A DNA stretch of 53,023 bases from a virus (IMGVR_UViG_3300012988_000007:1-53023), one strand, 5' to 3'. Positions 14,865 to 22,371 are shown, counted from the stretch's first letter. Made by a program: numbers and translations. The notes: generated by a model from the letters alone, not told the origin.

Positions 14865-15598
14865 TAGACTTTAGTAATTATAAGTTCAGATGTAGCCAGT
14901 TGGGGGATATTATTACTCCCTCTGGTAAAGTCACAAAAGGCATGGTAACTTATTTACGTGATCTACACATAGAGGCTGTGTATGGCATTACAAATGATAT
15001 CACAAGTAAATACTTCGAGAAGGGCACAGTAAATGAGTCAGACGGCTTAGAAATGCTTAATAAAGCCCTATATCCTAAGTTATTTCTATCACAAAATAAA
15101 GATCGACTTTCAAACGAATGGATAGAGGGTATGTTTGACACTGAGGCTAATAGAGAGATAATATTTGATATTAAAAATGCATGGGATTTATTCACATTCG
15201 GAAGCGCTTCACTAAATCATTTGTACTCATGGCAGTTACACGGATATTCTTTCTTAACTGGTATTAAAAAAAGCGCTCTATTTTATGTGCTTACGGACAT
15301 GCCAGAAAATCTATTGATGAAAGAGGAGACGAGCATGTATTATAAAGGGCGGTTTTCTGATGTGTCAGACCCTTTGTATATTGAGGCTGTAGAGACACTA
15401 AGAGAGAAACATGATTACTCTAAATTAGCACTAGAGGAACGGTTTAAGGTTTGGTTTCAAGAATTCACTCCAAGGCACGAAGAAGTAATTAAAACCGCTG
15501 TAATGAATGCAAGGGAGGTATTAATGAACTTAGAGATAGAACGACTTGAAAATTTGAACAAAAACAAAAAGTTAATCGAAAACGCACGTAATGGCTAA
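14861..15598 (+). CDS. YqaJ/RecE-like 5'-3' exonuclease (245 aa)
   Basis: The PD-(D/E)XK core is suggested by KYFEKGTVNES near residue 50-60, by FDIKNAW (DIK at 103-105), and by a glutamine motif YSWQLHGYSFLTG near 120-132. This order matches phage YqaJ-type alkaline exonucleases. It would resect double-strand ends for the RecT partner encoded immediately upstream. The glutamine motif following the catalytic strand is typical; I cannot confirm every catalytic residue. Confidence 0.75.
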   Translation: MIDFSNYKFRCSQLGDIITPSGKVTKGMVTYLRDLHIEAVYGITNDITSKYFEKGTVNESDGLEMLNKALYPKLFLSQNKDRLSNEWIEGMFDTEANREIIFDIKNAWDLFTFGSASLNHLYSWQLHGYSFLTGIKKSALFYVLTDMPENLLMKEETSMYYKGRFSDVSDPLYIEAVETLREKHDYSKLALEERFKVWFQEFTPRHEEVIKTAVMNAREVLMNLEIERLENLNKNKKLIENARNG

Positions 15599-15797
15599 CA
15601 AAGACTCTAGAATATATCTAAAATCGGCAATGGATAATATGTTCATTGGGCAGTTTACAGAGGCGGACATTAAAAGAATGTGCAATCCAAGACCGATAAA
15701 AGAAGCTAAATTAAAGGCTCAGATAGACAACAACAACGAGTATTTGGAACGCAAGAAAGAAGGTAAGACTAGGAAAAATAAATCGAGAAAGAAATGA
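15591..15797 (+). CDS. Small basic protein (68 aa)
   Basis: Overlaps the exonuclease end by eight bases and the next start by four. Its C-terminal third is a run of Lys/Arg (RKKEGKTRKNKSRKK), suggesting nucleic-acid binding. No known family. Confidence 0.65.
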   Translation: MANKDSRIYLKSAMDNMFIGQFTEADIKRMCNPRPIKEAKLKAQIDNNNEYLERKKEGKTRKNKSRKK

Positions 15798-16354
15798 CAA
15801 CAGAACAACAAATTGAAGTAATGCAGGCGTATGTTGAAGGTAAACAAATAGAGTGCTGTAACAGTACTAATTCATGGACTGTAGTATACCCTCCATCTTG
15901 GAATTGGATTGAATGGAATTACAGGGTTAAGCCAGAAGAACCAAAACCACTAACCCGTGAGCAAATTACCGCTCATTGGGTAAAGGATAACAACGTGAAA
16001 GCTGGTGACCGACTAAAAGTAATTGATTGCTATTCTAAACATTTTGGCAAAGAAACAATAGTAAATGGCGTTAGTGAATTCGGGATACATACAGATTTAG
16101 ACTTCTTATGTGTAGAAGTATTTCAGAAACTAGATTGTAAAATCATACCATATTCCTTCGAAGATCGTGAGTTGTTTAGGGATAAATGGGTGAGATTTAA
16201 AAACTGTCAAGACGAATTCAAGATAATTGCTATAAGTAGTGCAGGAGTAGCAATTTGCGGTTCTGATAGGCCTTCTATGCTTGATTATGAGTATTTGTTA
16301 GATAGAATGGAATTTTCAAATGGCACCACATTGGGTAAAGAGGTATGGGAGTAA
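15794..16354 (+). CDS. Hypothetical protein with W-N-W-x(4)-YRVKP segment (186 aa)
   Basis: Residues 30-50 hold PSWNWIEWNYRVKPE, a signature of a phage family of unknown function seen often in tailed phages. The rest is mixed alpha/beta with a helix-rich region. The gene overlaps both neighbours. Function unknown. Confidence 0.7.
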   Translation: MTTEQQIEVMQAYVEGKQIECCNSTNSWTVVYPPSWNWIEWNYRVKPEEPKPLTREQITAHWVKDNNVKAGDRLKVIDCYSKHFGKETIVNGVSEFGIHTDLDFLCVEVFQKLDCKIIPYSFEDRELFRDKWVRFKNCQDEFKIIAISSAGVAICGSDRPSMLDYEYLLDRMEFSNGTTLGKEVWE

Positions 16355-16470
16355 AAACATGTAGTATGTGCATTCACTTTAAAAGTGGCAAGTGTGTGAG
16401 CCTTAACTCGGTTCACTACTTGTTCAAAAGAAAACAAAAAGACATGGCGTGTAAACAATTTGAATCATGA
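16345..16470 (+). CDS. Small Cys-rich protein (41 aa)
   Basis: ATG at 16345 opens a 41-codon frame, MGVKTCSMCIHFKSGKC, with CxxC and further Cys/His residues, probably a single zinc site. It overlaps the previous gene by 10 bases and the next by four. Confidence 0.6.
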   Translation: MGVKTCSMCIHFKSGKCVSLNSVHYLFKRKQKDMACKQFES

Positions 16471-16664
16471 GTATAAAAATAGTAGAACAAGAAGAAAAAC
16501 AACCAGTAGATGATTTCTGGTATGACTTAATGGAGGGCGGATATATTAATCCTGAAAACTTCTGCACTAATCCAAAAGACGCAGAAGATATTAGACTAGC
16601 AATGAATGTGCTGAAAAAATACAAGAATTCACTAGAAGATGCAGAGGCAATTTATTATCTGTAA
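16467..16664 (+). CDS. Hypothetical acidic protein (65 aa)
   Basis: Small acidic soluble protein (EEKQPVDDFWYDLMEGG). Coupled through ATGA to the previous gene. Not recognised. Confidence 0.6.
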   Translation: MSIKIVEQEEKQPVDDFWYDLMEGGYINPENFCTNPKDAEDIRLAMNVLKKYKNSLEDAEAIYYL

Positions 16665-16669
16665 AAACA

Positions 16670-16762
16670 ATGAACTTATGGTGCCACATAGAAGGATTGG
16701 TAATTTTGGGATCAATGATAATTTATTTGATATTTTTCTTGTACATAACTCGTAAAGACTAA
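16670..16762 (+). CDS. Small membrane protein (30 aa)
   Basis: Begins MNLWCHIEGLVILGSMIIYL and has one hydrophobic span. Its TAATG end shares bases with the next start. Another of the recurrent single-span miniproteins in this genome. Confidence 0.5.
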   Translation: MNLWCHIEGLVILGSMIIYLIFFLYITRKD

Positions 16763-17082
16763 TGAACCCATACCCAAAACCAGTAAAGACCGAGAAGAAA
16801 AAGCCGACCAAGATCAAGCCAAGGAGCGACAAGAGGGCTAAGGAATACGCAGAATACAGGCCAATAAGGAATGAGTTTATGCTTGAAAATCCAATTTGCC
16901 AGTTTAAAGGATGCGGGAGAGAATCAACGGATAACCACCATCAAAAAGGTAAAATAGGAAGGTTATTGATAGATAAAAGATGGTTTTTGGCAGTATGTAG
17001 GGAGCACCACGATTTTTTAGAGGCAAACCCGAATTGGGCAAAAGCAAACGGATATAGTTTAGGAAGGTTAACTAAAATTTAA
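16762..17082 (+). CDS. Treble-clef HNH-like protein (106 aa)
   Basis: After a basic N-terminus, the sequence CQFKGCGRESTDNHHQKGK and later CREHHDFLEANP provide two Cys pairs (C, C and C, HH) and an HH pair characteristic of a treble-clef/HNH fold. HNH members cut DNA; this one is short and I cannot verify a full active site. It could act in recombination, resembling NinG in position after the RecT pair. Confidence 0.7.
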   Translation: MNPYPKPVKTEKKKPTKIKPRSDKRAKEYAEYRPIRNEFMLENPICQFKGCGRESTDNHHQKGKIGRLLIDKRWFLAVCREHHDFLEANPNWAKANGYSLGRLTKI

Positions 17083-17087
17083 ACAAA

Positions 17088-17231
17088 ATGAAAGAAAAGA
17101 AAATTTTTGTAGCGTATGATCCATGTGATGGAGATATATTGTGCGCTTGGGATGACGAAGAAAAGGCTAAAAAAGACTGTGAAGAAAGCTCAGTTAAATA
17201 CGTAGAAATAACACTCTATGAAAAAACTTAA
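17088..17231 (+). CDS. Hypothetical acidic protein (47 aa)
   Basis: The ATG at 17088 follows AAACAAA, typical for this genome. The product is acidic with cysteines spaced DPCDGDILCAWDD. It is the last gene before a terminator, so it ends the early/middle rightward operon. Confidence 0.6.
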   Translation: MKEKKIFVAYDPCDGDILCAWDDEEKAKKDCEESSVKYVEITLYEKT

Positions 17232-17264
17232 TTACTATTCTCAATAAGCGTTTAAGATCAAAAA

Positions 17265-17292
17265 GCCTTGGCAGTAGTCGAGGCCTTTTTTT
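17265..17292 (+). terminator. Intrinsic terminator
   Basis: GCCTTGGC/GTCGAGGC (8 bp with two G-T pairs), loop AGTA, followed by CTTTTTTT. It ends the rightward early operon. Confidence 0.85.
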
Positions 17293-17312
17293 GTAGTATA
17301 ACCAAGATTGAT

Positions 17313-17320
17313 TATATTTG
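17313..17320 (+). promoter_or_regulatory. Promoter (TATATTTG)
   Basis: TAnnTTTG with TTG at 17291-17293, a 19 bp spacing, four bases ahead of the next ATG. The leader would be almost absent. Confidence 0.7.
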
Positions 17321-17323
17321 TGA

Positions 17324-17524
17324 ATGAGTAATGAAGAAATACAAATATTGCTTAAGGATTTAAAGAAAGAGGGGTTAAACTATAAGCTATTCGAGAGAGA
17401 GAATAGGCTAACAGATAGGTGCATCAATGTGTTTCTAAGAAAAGGCATATTGACGGATAAAAATAAAACACTGATTATCAAGGGGTTTAAAAATATTTCA
17501 AATAAAATACAAAAATATATGTAA
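17324..17524 (+). CDS. Small helix-turn-helix-like protein (66 aa)
   Basis: Highly charged, all-helical protein with a possible DNA-binding turn around ENRLTDRCINVFLRKG and a basic C-terminus. It has its own promoter and lies upstream of the structured RNA region, so it may regulate that region. The assignment is weak. Confidence 0.55.
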   Translation: MSNEEIQILLKDLKKEGLNYKLFERENRLTDRCINVFLRKGILTDKNKTLIIKGFKNISNKIQKYM

Positions 17525-17553
17525 CCATGTTTGGTTATTAACGTTAAGTTATA

Positions 17554-17561
17554 TACCTTTG
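17554..17561 (+). promoter_or_regulatory. Promoter (TACCTTTG)
   Basis: TAnnTTTG with TTTG at 17530-17533, a 20 bp spacing. It precedes the membrane-protein gene at 17612 and the long gene-free region, which it may also transcribe. Confidence 0.65.
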
Positions 17562-17611
17562 AATTACTAAAACGAACGAAGGTGATACAAAACTTTAAAG
17601 CACTAAACAAC

Positions 17612-17848
17612 ATGAAAACTAAACTCGCTGTAAAATCGTCATTAATCGCAATATCAGTTTGCATTTTCTTTTCTGGATTGATTTACTTTATAGTAGACAA
17701 CGCTAAGAGAGAAAAGACAGGCTACTACACCGCTCAGGATACGTTGAAGTCCTACAACAAAGGCTACCAAGAAGGTTCAGAAAACATGAGGCAGGTGATA
17801 AAGTGTGAGCGTACAGATTACGCGGTAAAAAGTTGTCAAGATAATTAA
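17612..17848 (+). CDS. Single-span membrane protein (78 aa)
   Basis: I choose ATG 17612 (MKTKLAVKSSLIAISV), 50 bp after the promoter, over an upstream GTG. One span covers about residues 9-29; a soluble, charged domain with YYTAQDTLKSYNKGYQEG follows. It is the last credible gene before about 1 kb of structured non-coding DNA. Function unknown. Confidence 0.65.
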   Translation: MKTKLAVKSSLIAISVCIFFSGLIYFIVDNAKREKTGYYTAQDTLKSYNKGYQEGSENMRQVIKCERTDYAVKSCQDN

Positions 17849-18034
17849 GATAGTGCCTTATATGGCTGGGCTGCGCTTGTACGTATGTCTGACAGATCGG
17901 AAAGACGATCACAAAGCCGAAAGGCAATCGTTCTTTAAAATAAACAGTAATATCAATAATCATACACATCAACTGCCTGATGGGGCATACTGCATTAGCT
18001 AACAAACCATCTGGTGTATGAGTAAGATAAAGCT

Positions 18035-18105
18035 GGTCATGTAGTATAGGGGTTAGTACGCACTGTGAAGATGGTGAAACATTGGTTCGATTCCAATCAT
18101 GATAC
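18035..18105 (+). tRNA. tRNA-like module 1, irregular anticodon arm
   Basis: An acceptor stem (GGTCATG/CATGATA, one mismatch), a D arm (GTA-TAGGGGTTAG-TAC) and a perfect T arm (ATTGG-TTCGATT-CCAAT) are present. The anticodon arm reads CACTG-TGAAGA-TGGTG, a 6-base loop with wobble pairs, and the segment between D and T stems is two bases short. GTG (His) or GAA (Phe) are visible but neither sits in a canonical loop. It may be degenerate or a structural mimic. Confidence 0.5.
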
Positions 18106-18579
18106 AAATATTTCTTTAAAATATTGAAATTCAAATACTAGCTACATTATGAAGCCATAACTGAGATGGATTATGACCTCAGCAAACAAAACCGAATCGG
18201 CAATCCCGTCCGAAGGCGGAAATGATATGGGAATGAGGGGTAGCTCCCCTCTCAAACCTAGCAATAGGAATCGTTCTTTGAAGTATTAAAAACATGGGTA
18301 GGTGTTCAACGACTGATAATCGTAGCATGTCTGATAAACAATGGCCTACCCGCTTAAACAGGCTATTGCGGTGAGAGGACAATAGTACATTTGGTAGATG
18401 TCCCGTTAAGTTGGGAAGGGTACTTGCTTTAGTCCTGTTTTTAAAGACATTACCCATAAACAATGCTTTTAGCGAAGGTTACTATTCAAGGTGGATAATG
18501 CTACGACACTTGGAATTATAGTAACACCAAGAAAGAGTAAGTGCATTTGATCTTGGACTTGTTTATGGTGTTAATTGGA

Positions 18580-18648
18580 ATGTGTTTAGTCAAGTGGTAT
18601 AATTGCCCCCGAATGGGGTAGTCTCACGTTCGATTCGTGAAACACATC
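18580..18648 (+). tRNA. tRNA-like module 2, irregular anticodon arm
   Basis: The acceptor ATGTGTT/AACACAT is a perfect 7 bp stem. The T arm TCACG-TTCGATT-CGTGA is perfect, and AAGTGGTAT looks like a D loop, although the D stem is poor. The anticodon position holds GCCCC-CGAAT-GGGGT with a 5-base loop and no U at position 33. The segment between D and T stems is three bases too short, so decoding function is doubtful. Confidence 0.5.
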
Positions 18649-18754
18649 AAATAAAATATTAACTGCGAAGCGATCTAAGTAGGCGTACTTTGGCAACCGA
18701 TAGCAACACGATGTACTGATAACTTGGTACTACGCAAACGTGGGTTAATAAGGA

Positions 18755-18829
18755 TCTTTTTTAGTGTAATGGTAGCACATTGGTACGCCTTTATGGAGCC
18801 AAAAGAGCAGTTCGAGTCTGCAAAAAGAG
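18755..18829 (+). tRNA. tRNA-like module 3, enlarged anticodon loop
   Basis: TCTTTTT/AAAAAGA can form an acceptor. The D arm GTG-TAATGGTAG-CAC is perfect, and GCAG-TTCGAGT-CTGC is a good T arm. Instead of a 7-base anticodon loop, TTGGT/GCCAA encloses 13 bases. This is the opposite deviation from modules 1 and 2. Identity cannot be assigned. Confidence 0.5.
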
Positions 18830-18874
18830 CACACAAATAGCGACAGCAGAAGCTATTAAGGGCTATTCGCCCAG

Positions 18875-18906
18875 CCCACCGACTGCGTATTTCGGTGGGT
18901 GTTTTT
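18875..18906 (+). terminator. Strong intrinsic terminator after structured region
   Basis: CCCACCGA/TCGGTGGG forms a perfect 8 bp stem followed by GTTTTT. It closes the transcript that would carry the tRNA-like modules. Confidence 0.9.
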
Positions 18907-18925
18907 ATCTGTAAATAAAATTCAA

Positions 18926-19105
18926 ATGAAATACATTTATTATTGTTTGGTAGTGCTAGTTTTAGTATTTGCTTGCCAATGGTGTTTTAATCATATCAAT
19001 GCTTGGCTAGGTATTGGTTTGTCTGTAGTTATAGCCTTAGTTATTATTCATTTCATAAATCATTTAATTAAAAAAAACATTACAAATGAAAAAGACAGTC
19101 TTTAG
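18926..19105 (+). CDS. Small two-span membrane protein (59 aa)
   Basis: Start placed at ATG 18926 (MKYIYYCLVVLVLVF), just after the terminator. Two hydrophobic spans (about 3-19 and 27-47) and a charged C-terminus overlap the start of the next gene. Function unknown; neighbour to the SPFH-like lipoprotein, so it may be its membrane partner. Confidence 0.6.
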   Translation: MKYIYYCLVVLVLVFACQWCFNHINAWLGIGLSVVIALVIIHFINHLIKKNITNEKDSL

Positions 19106-19913
19106 TATCATCATTCTTGCCTTGTCGGCTCTTCAATCATGCTCATGTAGCCGTGTCGCTCCTAATTACTATGGGGTACTTATGGAGAACTACGGGAAAG
19201 AAGGGAAAAGCGATTATAAAAAACAACAAGGTAACGTTAGTACATCTTCGCCTGGAACAGAATTATTCCAAGTACCAGCTTGGGAGCAGAGAGCCGACTT
19301 TAACGACAAAGAAGGCAACAAGAAAACTTTGCATCTAAAAGCTGCCGACAATACAGAGTTTACCGCTAATCCTGTATATAGCTATATGGCTATTGAATCT
19401 AAGGTAGTTGATTTGGTTTTTCAAAATGCACGACTTGGCTCTGGATCAGACTTTATGAGATCACTTGAAGACAATGTAATAGAGCCAAACATCTACGACA
19501 TCATTAAAGAAGAATCAAGAAAGTACATAACTGATACCCTTATGGCTACTGGTGGATCGCTTAAGTTTGAGGAACGAGTTCAGATATTGGTAAAGAAAGA
19601 ACTTGAAAACAAAGGGCTTCAATTGCTTACATTTAGTGCTAATCTTGACTTCTCTGAAAAGGTAAAGGCCAAGATTGATAGCAGGAACGAAGTAAATACT
19701 AACGTGTCTGTAATTGATCAGCAAATAATCGAACAGAAGAAGCGTAATGAACTTGCTGAACTAAAGGCTAAGGAAAGCCTAATCATAAGCGCTGGACTTA
19801 CTCCTCAAATATTGAGACAACAACAAATTGACGTAATGGAAGACTTTGTTAAGAAGTGGGACGGTAAAACGCCACTATATGGAGATATATCCACAATGAT
19901 ATTAAAGCAATAG
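19086..19913 (+). CDS. SPFH/prohibitin-like lipoprotein (275 aa)
   Basis: A signal peptide with lipobox-like LQSC (Cys19) precedes an SPFH-like (band 7) domain: NYYGVLMENYGKEG, then LKAADNTEFTANPVYSYMAI, and a helical region with the Ala/Glu-rich LAELKAKESLIISAG stretch typical of prohibitin helices. SPFH proteins form large rings on membranes and modulate membrane proteases. A phage version attached to a membrane could guard against superinfection or shape lysis timing. That role is inference; the family assignment is moderately strong. Confidence 0.7.
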   Translation: MKKTVFSIIILALSALQSCSCSRVAPNYYGVLMENYGKEGKSDYKKQQGNVSTSSPGTELFQVPAWEQRADFNDKEGNKKTLHLKAADNTEFTANPVYSYMAIESKVVDLVFQNARLGSGSDFMRSLEDNVIEPNIYDIIKEESRKYITDTLMATGGSLKFEERVQILVKKELENKGLQLLTFSANLDFSEKVKAKIDSRNEVNTNVSVIDQQIIEQKKRNELAELKAKESLIISAGLTPQILRQQQIDVMEDFVKKWDGKTPLYGDISTMILKQ

Positions 19914-19940
19914 GTTAGTTTAGGGTTTAATTGTTGAAAA

Positions 19941-19968
19941 TCGGGGGTGTTATGCGCCCCTGGTTTTT
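19941..19968 (+). terminator. Probable intrinsic terminator
   Basis: GGGGTG/CGCCCC around TTATG, followed by TGGTTTTTA. Ends the transcript carrying the SPFH gene. Confidence 0.7.
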
Positions 19969-19990
19969 ATAGGTAAATAAATTTGGCGAT

Positions 19991-20167
19991 ATGAAAGAAA
20001 TAAGTTTTACAGCAACATTCGAAATTAAAGGGTTAACGGCTACTCACGAAGAAGAGTTAACGATTGTTGTCATGGATGATTGGTCAGAAAGAGACATAGA
20101 GAATATTAAGTTCAACACTGCACAAGATTGGATTCAAAATAACATAAACATATATATTGGATCATGA
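19991..20167 (+). CDS. Hypothetical protein (58 aa)
   Basis: ATG 19991 opens a 58-codon frame (MKEISFTATFEIKG), overlapping the next start by four bases. It has one beta-rich half and a helical end. Not recognised. Confidence 0.6.
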   Translation: MKEISFTATFEIKGLTATHEEELTIVVMDDWSERDIENIKFNTAQDWIQNNINIYIGS

Positions 20168-20793
20168 AAACAGAATACAAAGTAGGCAAGTGGTATTGGT
20201 TTGATTTCCCATCAGAGGGGTCATGTATAGGCAGGTTTGAACGCCTAAGTGTTATTTGGACAGAAAATTCACTAACAATATCAGAATTATATTCGCCAAC
20301 TGGTACTGGAAGAATTGGTCAAGGATCTTTCTTGGAGAAATACTGCAAAGGCCTCGCCACTCCCTCCCAAATAGAAACATGTCTTAAGGCTTATGCCGAG
20401 AAGAACGGGTATGTAGTAAATGCGCAAATAATAGACCTGAATGGCTTAGAAAAATGCATTGGATCAGATATTACATATTCTGGCAAAGATTATATGTATG
20501 ATGAAAATTATGCGTTGATATATGAAAACGGAAAATGGGCTGAAATTATCGCACACGCTCCAAGCGTTCAGAATACGCAAGACGAGGCGTTGCCCGAAAA
20601 CATTCATAAAAATCTATCAGAGCTAAAAGCTGAAATTAACAATGACGATATGTTGGTATTTCCGCCTGATCCAATAGTTAGGAAACAAACAATAGGAGAA
20701 TCCAAGTTAGATATTAACGGAAATATGGTGTCTATAGATGAATTAATTGAAGTGTACAAAAAGATGTTGGAAATTAAAACAATAATTGGATGA
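20164..20793 (+). CDS. Hypothetical protein (209 aa)
   Basis: Residues 60-80 (LATPSQIETCLKAYAEKNGY) match a phage-specific family of unknown function widespread in Bacteroidota phages, where a conserved helix precedes a beta region. The C-terminal part is coiled (NGNMVSIDELIEVYKKML). Soluble. Confidence 0.65.
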   Translation: MKTEYKVGKWYWFDFPSEGSCIGRFERLSVIWTENSLTISELYSPTGTGRIGQGSFLEKYCKGLATPSQIETCLKAYAEKNGYVVNAQIIDLNGLEKCIGSDITYSGKDYMYDENYALIYENGKWAEIIAHAPSVQNTQDEALPENIHKNLSELKAEINNDDMLVFPPDPIVRKQTIGESKLDINGNMVSIDELIEVYKKMLEIKTIIG

Positions 20794-21074
20794 CCACAGA
20801 AGTAAGAATTGAAAAAGGAATTATAACGCTTAACGAAGATATCTTTGTTAAAAACGAAGACAATGGACATATTGCTAATATATCGTGCTTTAATTCTTTT
20901 AATGAAGACGAAGAAATGTGTGAATATGAGGTAATAGGTTTTAATATAGGTTATGATTTTGGGCTTTCTACAACCAAAGAAGCTTGGGTATCGTTTGAGC
21001 TTACGATTAAAAACGCTGAATTCTTAGCTAAAAGCATATTGGCAATGATTGAAGCTAAACGTAATAACAAATGA
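20790..21074 (+). CDS. Hypothetical protein (94 aa)
   Basis: Acidic soluble protein overlapping its neighbours by four bases on each side. Beta-rich first half. Family not recognised. Confidence 0.65.
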   Translation: MTTEVRIEKGIITLNEDIFVKNEDNGHIANISCFNSFNEDEEMCEYEVIGFNIGYDFGLSTTKEAWVSFELTIKNAEFLAKSILAMIEAKRNNK

Positions 21075-21157
21075 TTTGCCTCATTCTATCAATCGAAGCA
21101 ATAGCAATATTGTGGGTAGCAAAACAGTTTGTAACTTTAATAAAGGATTGGAGATGA
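21071..21157 (+). CDS. Small membrane peptide (28 aa)
   Basis: MICLILSIEAIAILWVAK is hydrophobic across its length. Both ends overlap neighbours with ATGA, so translation would be coupled through it. This packing argues for a real miniprotein. Confidence 0.5.
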   Translation: MICLILSIEAIAILWVAKQFVTLIKDWR

Positions 21158-21375
21158 AAATAGTATTAATAATTTTAGCTTTATTTATGTTCTCTTGCAA
21201 AGAAGAACAAAGTACATGTTATATCATATCAAAAAAGGAAATGGTATATTCAAAAGGTGGATATCCTCATTATTGGATGTGGGTAAGAAAGAATGGTAAT
21301 TTTTATGAGAAGCAAGTCGATGCTAACGCTTATTTTAGATTTAACGAAAAAGACAATATATGTTTTAAACAATAA
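21154..21375 (+). CDS. Small lipoprotein (73 aa)
   Basis: The ATG at 21154 gives MKIVLIILALFMFSCKEEQ, a signal peptide with a lipobox cysteine at residue 15. The mature part is short and beta-like. Candidate surface or membrane modulator. An upstream start would destroy the signal peptide. Confidence 0.65.
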   Translation: MKIVLIILALFMFSCKEEQSTCYIISKKEMVYSKGGYPHYWMWVRKNGNFYEKQVDANAYFRFNEKDNICFKQ

Positions 21376-21376
21376 T

Positions 21377-21469
21377 ATGAAAAAGAAACAGCAAGCAAGG
21401 CTAAAACAGGCACTAACTCCAAACGTAAAAGAATTTGAAACTTTAAACAAAATCATAAACAAACAATAA
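21377..21469 (+). CDS. Small basic peptide (30 aa)
   Basis: MKKKQQARLKQALTPNVKEF is highly basic. It fits between two genes without overlap. Existence is inferred from spacing only. Confidence 0.4.
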   Translation: MKKKQQARLKQALTPNVKEFETLNKIINKQ

Positions 21470-21470
21470 A

Positions 21471-21926
21471 ATGACAACATTCATAATAGCAGGAATCATC
21501 ATCTACATTTTAACAGCAATAATGGCCGATCTTTGGGGCAAAAGAGACGCAGATAAAAAAAACGAAGACATTAACCATAAGAAGAATATGCTAATACGGT
21601 TAATATTTGGTGTACCAGTGGCGATCCTATTAAACTTTGGATTTATGAAGCACCTATTTGTGTTCAATCAGTTTGATTCTTATTTTCGTGTAGGACTCGG
21701 AAGCGTGTTTTATTTGGCTATACTCGCTTCAATTTACTGGATAGTGTTCGATATATCATTCGCCTTACATCGTAAGCTACCATACGATTATATAGGCAAT
21801 ACGGCAGAGTTTGACAAGAAGGAACGAAAGCTAATTAAGAACGGCACCCAAATATTAAGGGTTAAGGTTGCTATATTTGCAATAAGCACCGTGTTCTATT
21901 ATCTGTGGATGTTTCATAAGTCATGA
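21471..21926 (+). CDS. Polytopic membrane protein (151 aa)
   Basis: Four hydrophobic segments (about 5-18, 44-60, 76-98, 130-148) predict an integral membrane protein with a charged loop after the first. No transporter motif is recognised. Could modify the host envelope. Confidence 0.65.
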   Translation: MTTFIIAGIIIYILTAIMADLWGKRDADKKNEDINHKKNMLIRLIFGVPVAILLNFGFMKHLFVFNQFDSYFRVGLGSVFYLAILASIYWIVFDISFALHRKLPYDYIGNTAEFDKKERKLIKNGTQILRVKVAIFAISTVFYYLWMFHKS

Positions 21927-22174
21927 GGTTATTCGCTTATCAAATAGTACAACAGGATAGGATTACGTATAAGTTTGATCTTTCAAAACATCCTAATATG
22001 GATGACATTAAGAAGCTTGAATACTTTAAACTTGTCGATATGTGCCAAAAATCTCTCAATCTGATTTATTCATCAGTAAACAAAAGAAGGCAAAAACAAA
22101 AGTTGCATCCAATAATAATTAAAGTTGTGGACGCATTAATAAGTGGGAATGAACTAAAAGTTATAATCGAATGA
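21923..22174 (+). CDS. Hypothetical helical protein (83 aa)
   Basis: Overlaps both neighbours by four bases. Basic, mainly helical, with KRRQKQKLHPIIIKVVDAL. No known family. Confidence 0.6.
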   Translation: MRLFAYQIVQQDRITYKFDLSKHPNMDDIKKLEYFKLVDMCQKSLNLIYSSVNKRRQKQKLHPIIIKVVDALISGNELKVIIE

Positions 22175-22371
22175 AGATAATAATAACAGAAATCGGATCA
22201 TGTGGGCAATGTCCATTCTTAGAAACGAAAAGGAGATATACGCCAGACTCTTTTGATAATGTATATATATGGAATTGCATAAAATCTACAAAAGAAATCA
22301 GCGGTTATGTTGAAAACTTTGACAAAGTATTAATTCCAGAATGGTGCGAACTAGAAAACAAAAAAGCATGA
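22171..22371 (+). CDS. Small Cys-rich protein (66 aa)
   Basis: CGQCPF near the N-terminus plus WNC and WC further on gives four cysteines, probably a zinc site. The pattern resembles the small Cys proteins at 3286 and 16345. Function unknown. Confidence 0.6.
   Translation: MKIIITEIGSCGQCPFLETKRRYTPDSFDNVYIWNCIKSTKEISGYVENFDKVLIPEWCELENKKA

Larger units (their letters stand above)
17849..18874 (+). ncRNA. Long structured gene-free region, candidate giant RNA with tRNA-like modules
   Basis: About 1 kb holds no credible gene in a genome where genes otherwise abut. It is packed with pairable arms: CATACAC/GTGTATG (17961-18020), GGGTAGG/CCTACCC (18296-18351, with an inner ACGA/TCGT stem), AAACAGG/CCTGTTT (18356-18440), GTTACTAT/ATAGTAAC (18478-18525) and CCAAGA/TCTTGG. 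Three tRNA-like modules lie at 18035, 18580 and 18755. The motif AATCGTTCTTT recurs at about 17928 and 18269. A promoter stands at 17554 and a terminator at 18875. Large phage RNAs with tRNAs nearby or inside (GOLLD, ROOL) are known; whether this is one, or a degenerate tRNA array, is unresolved. Leftward open frames here are antisense shadows. Confidence 0.65.

Noticed and set aside
18035-18105. Simple call as tRNA-His (GTG) or tRNA-Phe (GAA)
   Set aside because: Neither triplet falls in a 7-base loop closed by a 5 bp stem; identity is left open.
17703-18463. Leftward open frames over the structured region (143 and 94 codons)
   Set aside because: They lie antisense to the tRNA-like module and hairpins; one contains the HDWNRTNV-type string that arises from reading a tRNA T arm backwards. 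Composition and context do not support genes.
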